A stretch of 64,000 nt of DNA, taken from contig OMYO01000002.1 in NCBI GenBank assembly GCA_900315285.1, forward strand, positions 47,423 through 111,422. The letters are read 5' to 3'. The stretch is from an uncultured Eubacteriales bacterium. GTDB taxonomy: Bacteria; Bacillota; Clostridia; Oscillospirales; Acutalibacteraceae. A model generated the notes under the pieces. That model was not told the origin of the DNA, ran no database searches, and saw only the letters and a program-made list of their open reading frames with translations. Shown piece by piece: positions 58,701 to 64,000 of the stretch (position 1 is its first letter; each line of letters begins with the position of its first letter). Both the position numbers and the translations under genes were made by a program.

Positions 58701-59805
58701 CCATCTCAAGAACGACATCGGCGAGGATCAGGAGCACATCTTCCAGCTTATGGAAGACGGCAAGCTCAGCTTCATCGTCTACACGGGTGCACTGCTGGAT
58801 GACGCGGTCCAGGACTACATCGCCCTGAGCCGGAAAGCGCTCCTGCTGAATATTCCGTGCTTCACCTCCATGGATACGGCCATTGCCACGGCGGATATCA
58901 TTGCCAGCCATTTCACGGAGCAGACCACGGAGCTCGTCGACATCAACCACATGAGAAAGTCCCGTGAGGTCTTCCAGTTCGATAAGATGCAGGGCACTGG
59001 CGACGACTACATCTTCGTCGAAAACTTCAAAGAGGAGATCACCTGCCCTGAGTCCCTGGCCCTCCGCATGTGCAACCGCCATTATGGTATTGGGGGCGAT
59101 GGACTGGTTCTCATCGAGAAATCCGACATTGCCGACGCCAAAATGCGTATCTTCAACCGTGACGGCACCGAGGGCAAAATGGCCGGAAACAGTATCCGTT
59201 CCGTCGGTAAATACCTCTACGACAACGGCTATGTCCACAGTGACGAGATCACTATTGAGACGGCCTCCGGCATAAAGGATCTCAAGCTCTACACCCGTGA
59301 CGGACGCGTCAACTATGTGACCGTTGACATGGGCAAGGCGAGCATGGAGGCCTCGAGCCTTCCGGTCACTCTTCCGGGAGATACAATCGTGGATCGCCCC
59401 GTGGAAATTGGGGGAGAGACCTACAACATCACGTGCTGCTCCATCGGCAACCCGCACTGCGTCGTATTCTGCGACCGTGTGGACCCGCTGGATCTCCAGA
59501 AGATCGGCCCGAAATTCGAGAACGCCAAGATCTTCCCGAACCGGGTCAACACCGAGTTCGTCCGCGTTGTCAATGCCAATACGCTGAAGGTTCGTGTCTT
59601 CGAGCGCGGCAACGGTGAGACTCTTGCCTGCGGTACCGGCGCCTGCGCCGCTGTCATTGCCGCGGTTGAGAACGGCTACTGCAAGAAGGGCGTTGACGTC
59701 ACAGTCAAGCTGCCCGGCGGCGACCTCATCGTCAACTACACGGATGAGAAGGTCACGCTCTCCGGCAACACGGTGCGCGTCTACACCGGCATGTATCAGT
59801 ACTAA
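55753..59805 (+). CDS. carB: Fusion: carbamoyl-phosphate synthase large subunit + DapF-like domain
   Basis: 1350 residues in one open frame. Residues 1 to about 1068 are a full CarB with two ATP-grasp halves (VIGSGPIVIGQAAEFDYAG; later VLGSGPIRIGQGIEFDYSS) and the MGS-like regulatory domain ending TELVDINHMR. From about 1069 a diaminopimelate-epimerase fold begins: FDKMQGTGDDYIFVENF, RHYGIGGDGLVLIEKS, IGNPHCVVF, NTEFV and GETLACGTGACAA with the second catalytic Cys. The first catalytic Cys position reads KMAGNSIRS, that is Ala instead of Cys. CarB makes carbamoyl phosphate; the DapF part may be altered in reaction or inactive. GGGAGG precedes the ATG. Confidence 0.93.
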   Translation: MPLNKNIKKVLVIGSGPIVIGQAAEFDYAGAQACRILKEAGVNVVLVNSNPATIMTDKALADEIYLEPLTAETVKRIILKEKPDSLLAGLGGQTGLTISMQLEKEHFLSDHGVNLIGTNVEAIDRAEDRELFKETMEEIGEPTVPSDIAETRDDAFRVAHEIGYPVIIRPAFTLGGAGGGIAHDDEEMELITHTGLEASPIHQILVEKCISGWKEIEFETMRDYAGNVIAVCCMENFDPVGIHTGDSIVVAPAQTLSDKEYQMLRSASLNIISALNIVGGCNCQFALNPDSFEYSVIEVNPRVSRSSALASKATGYPIAKITTKIALGYNLDEITNDITGKTCACFEPTLDYIVCKIPKWPFDKFQNASRQLGTQMKATGEVMAIGNNFEMSLMKAVRGCEIKMDTLNRDARSDVPIRKRLESQDDFRLFTVFEALKSGVTPEEIHDITKIDNWFLYKLLNLVNFEKELEGGLTQSLYEQGKRYGYLDKSLCELSGAESLESAGVVPKDASYKMVDTCGAEFDAVTPYFYSTYDEYCEARNFQRSGKPTIMVLGSGPIRIGQGIEFDYSSVHCVWTLKELGYDVVIVNNNPETVSTDYDTGDRLYFEPLNPEDVMNIIKVEKPIGVVVAFGGQTAIGLTKYLDDHGIPILGTSAEGIDTAEDRERFDQLLEKFNISRPKGTGVLTLQEALDEARKLGYPVLLRPSYVIGGTNMKIVHDDYEVEVYMNKILAQGIDNPVLVDKYMQGPELEVDVISDGQDILIPGVMEHIERAGVHSGDSIAVYPPYNINDKMMDTIVRQSTNLALALGTKGLVNIQYLIYGGKLYVIEVNPRASRTVPYISKVTGVPMVELASRVMLGEPLKSLGYGTGLYKTPPYVAVKVPVFSFEKLMDANSYLGPEMKSTGEVLGVGKDMNEALFKGLTASGRRIKTPETVGDIGVLLSIDRHDDVELINLAKKLEDLGFTIYATEDTAQQIEPLGIDVVHLKNDIGEDQEHIFQLMEDGKLSFIVYTGALLDDAVQDYIALSRKALLLNIPCFTSMDTAIATADIIASHFTEQTTELVDINHMRKSREVFQFDKMQGTGDDYIFVENFKEEITCPESLALRMCNRHYGIGGDGLVLIEKSDIADAKMRIFNRDGTEGKMAGNSIRSVGKYLYDNGYVHSDEITIETASGIKDLKLYTRDGRVNYVTVDMGKASMEASSLPVTLPGDTIVDRPVEIGGETYNITCCSIGNPHCVVFCDRVDPLDLQKIGPKFENAKIFPNRVNTEFVRVVNANTLKVRVFERGNGETLACGTGACAAVIAAVENGYCKKGVDVTVKLPGGDLIVNYTDEKVTLSGNTVRVYTGMYQY

Positions 59806-59817
59806 GGAGGGGAGTCT

Positions 59818-60102
59818 ATGGCTGGTTCCAATAACGGGGGAACCCCTTCTCGGCTTCCCCAGAACCCCAAGTACGTGGCTCTGGAGACGATTGCCACCAT
59901 TCTGGTCATCGTTGGTGCCATTCTGGCATACCGCCATGTGGCTATGGCACTTGTCGCTGTAGTCTTTGTCGCCGCTGCTATCTTCTTCCTGGTCTCCGCG
60001 CTCATGAACATCCGCGCCATCAAGGCCCAGCAGGCCCAAATGGAGCAGCTGAAGAGTGAGAAAAAGGAGCCGAAGGACGAAAATGGTTCCAAGGGTGAGT
60101 GA
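59818..60102 (+). CDS. Small two-helix membrane protein
   Basis: 94 residues from ATG after AAGGAGGGG, 12 nt behind the carB fusion gene. Two hydrophobic helices (about 22-39 and 43-63) are followed by a charged tail (QQAQMEQLKSEKKEPKDE). It is part of the argF-carA-carB transcript. No family recognised. Confidence 0.7.
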   Translation: MAGSNNGGTPSRLPQNPKYVALETIATILVIVGAILAYRHVAMALVAVVFVAAAIFFLVSALMNIRAIKAQQAQMEQLKSEKKEPKDENGSKGE

Positions 60103-60170
60103 CGATTCTCAAAATAACAATAAGTACCAGCCCTCTGTCTGATAAACTCTATCCGTAAAAACACAGAGAC

Positions 60171-60215
60171 AAAGGCGTCCGAGTCCATCTATTTTGGGCC
60201 TCGGCGCCTTTTTTC
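60171..60215 (+). terminator. Terminator of the arg-car operon
   Basis: AAGGCGTCCGAG pairs with CTCGGCGCCTT, followed by TTTTC. Confidence 0.75.
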
Positions 60216-60246
60216 TATGCAAAAATCCGTGAAAGGGGAAAAAATC

Positions 60247-60741
60247 ATGAAAGAAGTCTGGCGTGTCATCAAATATTTTCTGATTGCCGCATCGGCTGGT
60301 CTCATTGAAATGGGTTCTTTTGCCCTGCTCGACAAGGTGACTCCCTGGAAATACTGGCCCTGTTATCTAATTGCCCTCGTACTCTCCGTTGTATGGAACT
60401 TTACATTCAACCGAAAATATACGTTCCACTCCGCCAACAACGTGCCCATTGCCATGCTGAAGGTCGCCGCCTACTATGCGGTCTTCACTCCGTTCTCCAC
60501 ATGGTTCGGCAGCTGGCTCGCCGATGGCCACGGCTGGCCGGGATTCTGGGTCACCGTCATCAATATGCTCATCAACGGCATTACGGAGTTCCTTTATCAG
60601 CGCTTTTTCGTCTTCGGAAAGTCCATTGACACCAACAAAAGTGCCATTAAGAAAAAAGAGAAGGAAGCTGCTGAGGCCGCAAAGGCTGCTGAAGTTGCTG
60701 AGGCCGAGACCGCTGTTCCGGAGACCGCTTCTGCCAAGTAA
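60247..60741 (+). CDS. GtrA-family membrane protein
   Basis: 164 residues from ATG after AAAGGGG. Four membrane helices of the GtrA/DPMS type: YFLIAASAGLIEMGSFALL, WPCYLIALVLSVVWNFTFNRKYTF and the C-terminal MLINGITEFLYQRFFVF. The tail is Ala/Glu-rich. GtrA-like proteins are thought to flip lipid-linked sugars. A paralogue follows at 60868; the two share the NFTFNRKYT block. Confidence 0.87.
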   Translation: MKEVWRVIKYFLIAASAGLIEMGSFALLDKVTPWKYWPCYLIALVLSVVWNFTFNRKYTFHSANNVPIAMLKVAAYYAVFTPFSTWFGSWLADGHGWPGFWVTVINMLINGITEFLYQRFFVFGKSIDTNKSAIKKKEKEAAEAAKAAEVAEAETAVPETASAK

Positions 60742-60867
60742 ACTGCTACTTTCCTAAATCAATTCATTGTGGTAAACTGACTTTGTACATCAGTACCAGT
60801 TTTGCCTGGAACTGGTCGTGTTTACTGTTGAAAACATGGAGAAAACTGGAAAGGAAGCAAACACACC

Positions 60868-62076
60868 ATGAGCGAAGAAAAAAAGAAGAAAAGTAAATCC
60901 GCGAAGGAGACATTGCGCGTACTGAAATATGCGTTATTTGCCGCCAGCGCCGGAATCATTGAGGCCGTAACATTCGCCCTCATGAATGAGACCCTGAAAT
61001 GGGCCTACTGGCCAAGTTACCTGATTGCCCTCGTCCTGTCCGTAATCTGGAACTTTACCTTCAACCGCAAATATACCTATCGCGCTGCCAACAACGTGCC
61101 TCTGGCCATGATGAAGACCGTACTCTTCTACGTTGTCTTTACCCCGGTCACCATGATTGGCGGCAACTATTTCGACAAGATCGGCGTCAACCATTATCTC
61201 ATTCTCATTGTGACCATGGCGCTGAACTTCGTCACAGAGTATCTGTACCAGCGGTTCTATACGTTTAAAGACGGGCTTGACACCAATAAGCAGGCCGAGA
61301 AGGCCGATGAGGTCAATGAGTCCAACGAGGAAAATGTTGCAAAGAATGACGAAGTCAAAAAGGCAACCAGCAAGAGCATGGTTCGTGTTACGATTTGGTC
61401 TGTTGTTCTCCTCGTCGTTTTCATCGTCCTTGGCGTCATCTTCCCGTCGCTCTATCAGCTGCCCCATAAGCTGAGCGTCCCGGAGACTGTCGCTGTCACT
61501 GCACCGTCCGGTGCTCAGGAGCAGAAGGCAACCTTCGACAACAAGACCAAGACTCTCACCATTGTCACGGCGAAGGACGGAACGTTCCTCAACATCTCCA
61601 ACTATGTTGATGTTCCGACCATCAATGAGAACCCCATGCTTCTCGACCGCTCTCTCGAAAATGATCCGTTCACGGCATTTGCTTTCAGTGAGTCCATCGG
61701 CTACAACCGAATCAAGAAGGTCGTTGTAGTGGGCGGCCCGAGCGCCGGCACCTACACGTTCGAGACCAAGGGCGGAAAAGTCCAGAAGGCCACCTGCACC
61801 AACGGCTCGAAGAAGACCACCGCAACTTATAAGTACAACAAGGCCACATTCGTCTCTATGACGAGCGGCAAGACCACCGTCACCGCCGACGACCTGAAAC
61901 AGGACGGCAGCGTCAAGTTCACGGAGGACAAGAATGGAAACATCGGCTCCATGACGAAGGACGGTAAGACCTATAAGTTTGTATACAACAAGAAGGGCAC
62001 CGACGACTACAAGTTTGAGAGCGTCCAGGGTCCGAAGCTCACCGAAAACTTCACATATTCCAAACATGTTATCTGA
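60868..62076 (+). CDS. GtrA membrane domain fused to an extracytoplasmic domain
   Basis: 402 residues. Residues about 12-135 are a GtrA domain closely like the upstream gene (SAGIIEAVTFALMNETLKWA, WNFTFNRKYTY, NFVTEYLYQRFYTF). An acidic linker and a fifth membrane helix (VTIWSVVLLVVFIVLGVIF, about 174-192) lead to a roughly 205-residue domain with repeated strand units (KTYKFVYNKKGTDDYKFES, ATYKYNKATF). That domain resembles the exported protein at 38810-39652. The architecture suggests a lipid-linked-sugar transporter with its own surface module; this is inference. Confidence 0.75.
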   Translation: MSEEKKKKSKSAKETLRVLKYALFAASAGIIEAVTFALMNETLKWAYWPSYLIALVLSVIWNFTFNRKYTYRAANNVPLAMMKTVLFYVVFTPVTMIGGNYFDKIGVNHYLILIVTMALNFVTEYLYQRFYTFKDGLDTNKQAEKADEVNESNEENVAKNDEVKKATSKSMVRVTIWSVVLLVVFIVLGVIFPSLYQLPHKLSVPETVAVTAPSGAQEQKATFDNKTKTLTIVTAKDGTFLNISNYVDVPTINENPMLLDRSLENDPFTAFAFSESIGYNRIKKVVVVGGPSAGTYTFETKGGKVQKATCTNGSKKTTATYKYNKATFVSMTSGKTTVTADDLKQDGSVKFTEDKNGNIGSMTKDGKTYKFVYNKKGTDDYKFESVQGPKLTENFTYSKHVI

Positions 62077-62109
62077 TATGGTATAATCTCCCCAAGAGGG
62101 GGAATACCA

Positions 62110-63012
62110 ATGTCTCAATGGGATAACGACTATATCGCCCTCTGCCGGACCATTCTGGCAGAGGGCTTTGAAGTGGAAAACCGCACCGGGGTCAACAGCA
62201 TCAAGGTCCCCGCATGGCATTTCCACTTCGACCTCGGGGAGGAGTTCCCGGTCCTCACCACAAAGCAGCTGTTCTTCCGTCAGGCCATCACCGAAATGCT
62301 CTGGATCTACCAGGCTCAGTCCAACGACGTCCGCTGGCTCCAGGAGCGCAATGTCCACATCTGGGACGAGTGGGAAATTGCAGAGGACGGCTACTGGCGC
62401 GCCACACAGATGGTGCCCGGCGAGGACGGAAAGCTTGTCAGCACGAAAGTAGAAAAATATTTTGGACCGGAATGGGCCCACACCATTGGCACTGCCTACG
62501 GGTATATCGTCAACAAGTTTCAAATGACCCAGAACCTCATTGAAAAACTCAAGACGAATCCGAGGGATCGCCGCATGGTCATGACCCTTTGGCAGGATGA
62601 CTATCTGGACACGGCGGTTCTTCCGTCCTGCGTCTGGAGCAGCGAGTGGGACGTCACCGATGGCCGGCTCAACGCCTGGGTCCACCAGAGGAGCTGTGAC
62701 GTGCCGCTGGGCCTGCCGTTCAATGTGACCCAGTACTCCGTGCTGCTCAATCTGCTGGCCCACTGCACGGGCCTGAAGCCCGGTACGCTGGACTACAGCA
62801 TTAAGGACGCCCACATCTATGTCAATCAGGCCGACGGCATCCGGGAGCAGATCCGCCGCTTTGACGAGCAGGGCAGCTACCCGGCCCCCAATCTCTGGAT
62901 CAACCCGGAGGTCACGGACTTTTTCGCCATCGACAATTCGACGAAACTCAAGGACATCCGAATAGAAGGGTATCAGCATATGGGGAAAATTTTGTTCCCC
63001 ATAGCGCAGTAA
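62110..63012 (+). CDS. thyA: Thymidylate synthase
   Basis: 300 residues. Folate/dUMP features: EVENRTGVNSIKVP, FPVLTTKQLFFRQAITEMLW, the nucleophile Cys in TAVLPSCVW, the QRSCDVPLGLPFNVTQYS dUMP/phosphate motif, and DAHIYVNQ. It methylates dUMP to dTMP using methylene-tetrahydrofolate. Monocistronic, RBS GAGGGGG, own terminator. No folA gene is adjacent. Confidence 0.96.
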   Translation: MSQWDNDYIALCRTILAEGFEVENRTGVNSIKVPAWHFHFDLGEEFPVLTTKQLFFRQAITEMLWIYQAQSNDVRWLQERNVHIWDEWEIAEDGYWRATQMVPGEDGKLVSTKVEKYFGPEWAHTIGTAYGYIVNKFQMTQNLIEKLKTNPRDRRMVMTLWQDDYLDTAVLPSCVWSSEWDVTDGRLNAWVHQRSCDVPLGLPFNVTQYSVLLNLLAHCTGLKPGTLDYSIKDAHIYVNQADGIREQIRRFDEQGSYPAPNLWINPEVTDFFAIDNSTKLKDIRIEGYQHMGKILFPIAQ

Positions 63013-63018
63013 TGCACA

Positions 63019-63055
63019 AAGAGGATGAATCGCCCGGGCGATTTATCCTCTTTTT
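63019..63055 (+). terminator. thyA terminator
   Basis: AAGAGGATGAATCGCCC / GGGCGATTTATCCTCTT stem with TTT following. Confidence 0.85.
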
Positions 63056-63119
63056 CCCTTGAATCTCCGAAAAAATCTCTATAGAATTGGAATATATAGC
63101 AATCGGAAAGGATAAGAAC

Positions 63120-63713
63120 ATGTCAGCTGATAATTCCAAAAATACCGATGTCATCATCCAGACCGCCGTGACCCTCTTCAAGGAGAAGGGCTACGAGAAT
63201 GTCTCCGTGCAGGAAATCTGCGCAAAGTCCGGCGTCTCCCGTTCCTCGTTCTACGCCATCTTCTCGGGCAAGTCGGATATTCTCCAGACCATGATCAAGG
63301 GCGTCAGCATGGACTTTGAGAAAATGCTCCCCAGTTTTATCAAGGCGGAGAACGACCTTGCGCGGATCTGGCTCATCACTGACATGTATATTCAAATTGC
63401 CGTGAAATATGGCCCGCAGCTGGTACGCGCGCTGGCCATAGAGGAATTCTCCGGCCAGCACACGGTACTCCTGGATATTGAGAAGTACTCCGAGTGGCTC
63501 ATCCCGCTGGTCCACAACTGCCAGAACAACGGGAGCATTTTGAACCAGAGCGCACCGGAGGAAATTGTGAAAATGCAGTACGACATTGCCAAGGGCGTCC
63601 TCGTGGACTGGATGCTGACCGGCGGTGACTTTGACCTGGAGGAGCGAATTCAGCGGTTCTTCTATGATCTGTGGATGACGCCGAAGGATATGACCCCGGG
63701 CGGGGAAGAGTAA
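63120..63713 (+). CDS. TetR-family regulator
   Basis: 197 residues from ATG. HTH YENVSVQEICAKSGVSRSSFYAIF at about residues 21-45, with a helical ligand domain after it. GGAAAGGA precedes the start. It is isolated between two terminators; the gene it controls probably lies right of the window, where the sequence ends in a ribosome-binding site. Confidence 0.88.
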   Translation: MSADNSKNTDVIIQTAVTLFKEKGYENVSVQEICAKSGVSRSSFYAIFSGKSDILQTMIKGVSMDFEKMLPSFIKAENDLARIWLITDMYIQIAVKYGPQLVRALAIEEFSGQHTVLLDIEKYSEWLIPLVHNCQNNGSILNQSAPEEIVKMQYDIAKGVLVDWMLTGGDFDLEERIQRFFYDLWMTPKDMTPGGEE

Positions 63714-63731
63714 ATTAATTTTTGAATAAGA

Positions 63732-63774
63732 CGAGGCTGCCTCACTGGTTGAGTGAGACAGCCTCGTGTTTTTT
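63732..63774 (+). terminator. Terminator after the second tetR gene
   Basis: CGAGGCTGCCTCACT pairs with AGTGAGACAGCCTCG, followed by TGTTTTTT. Confidence 0.85.
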
Positions 63775-64000
63775 GGCCGGGGTGAACCGGGTTCTATACA
63801 GAAATTGATTTCTTTGAGATTTTGTTTGAGAAAAAAGGCTTGGTTTCGGGAAATTTCATACATTGAAAGGGAAATAGGGGAAAGGTGTATTAGAAAAAAT
63901 GGGTAGATTGTAGAATCAACTTGAACAACTAAATAAAAAGAAGATCCATAGATCATCCTTTTGGTAGAATTAAGTTACCACACCAAACCAACCAGGAGGA
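63775..64000 (+). other. Upstream region of a gene beyond the window
   Basis: AT-rich with no gene of its own that I can support. It ends in CAGGAGGA, a strong ribosome-binding site, so a plus-strand gene must start a few bases past the window. Confidence 0.55.

Noticed and set aside
58273..60039. 588-codon minus-strand frame opposite the carB fusion
   Set aside because: Antisense to the carB-dapF motifs and crosses the stop and next gene without any signals of its own.
1..64000. CRISPR array
   Set aside because: No regularly spaced repeats were seen anywhere; the repeats in the element are few, irregular and located at its ends.

Overview
The window looks like a chromosomal segment of a moderately GC-rich anaerobic Clostridia-type Bacillota. 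Evidence: the sepF-divIVA-lspA-rluD block, a split transketolase, CooC/CooT-type nickel proteins, a 2-hydroxyacyl-CoA dehydratase/activator set, strong GGAGG ribosome sites and TTGACA/TATAAT promoters. Family and genus cannot be fixed from the sequence alone. No CRISPR array and no rRNA genes were seen; there is one complete tRNA, tRNA-Pro(CGG).

Layout. 0.2-6 kb: an exported flavodoxin-like lipoprotein, an unknown membrane protein, and a minus-strand group with a GH13 glycosidase and two FAD oxidoreductases. 6-13.8 kb: alaS, a HIT protein, a ComEC-like protein, a protein with an InlB-type repeat but no signal peptide, and a cardiolipin synthase. 13.8-24.7 kb: a tight housekeeping run of holA, a fusion of an RNase M5-like Toprim/DUF4093 protein to the CCA-adding enzyme, a DUF896 protein, miaA, an HlyD-like membrane protein, yggS, sepF, divIVA, lspA, rluD and the two transketolase halves.

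24.99-32.15 kb: a 7.2-kb AT-richer integrated element bounded by a 45-bp direct repeat of the tRNA-Pro 3' end. It carries a tyrosine integrase, a repressor, divergent regulators, an excisionase-like protein, a primase-polymerase, an SF3 helicase, a putative iteron origin and end-located arm-site repeats. It has no capsid, terminase or conjugation genes. The organisation resembles a minimal phage-satellite (PICI-like) or other small integrative replicon. It also brings its own terminator for the tRNA it displaced.

32.3-40.1 kb: ridA behind a hairpin leader, a membrane GTPase with a small membrane partner, secreted transglutaminase-like and YD-repeat-like proteins, murD, and several tiny membrane peptides. 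40.5-49.5 kb: the most unusual region. A TetR-controlled operon encodes a CooC-like ATPase, two dehydratase/benzoyl-CoA-reductase-type subunits, their ATP-driven activator, a 55-aa membrane peptide, a truncated acetyl-CoA-synthase(CdhC)-like protein, a His-rich CxxC protein, a CooT-like protein and a large enoate-reductase-type flavoprotein. Nickel-handling factors are therefore present without any CO dehydrogenase gene. Just downstream is a 62-codon mosaic gene made of pieces of three genes of this operon.

49.6-64 kb: a cytosolic lipase-like protein, a GH3 lipoprotein, a DUF2974 hydrolase, thioredoxin, and the arginine/pyrimidine genes argF-carA-carB. CarB is fused to a DapF-like domain that has lost its first catalytic Cys. 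Then follow two GtrA proteins (one with a fused extracytoplasmic domain), thyA and a second TetR regulator. All functional statements rest on motif recognition by eye; no searches were run.
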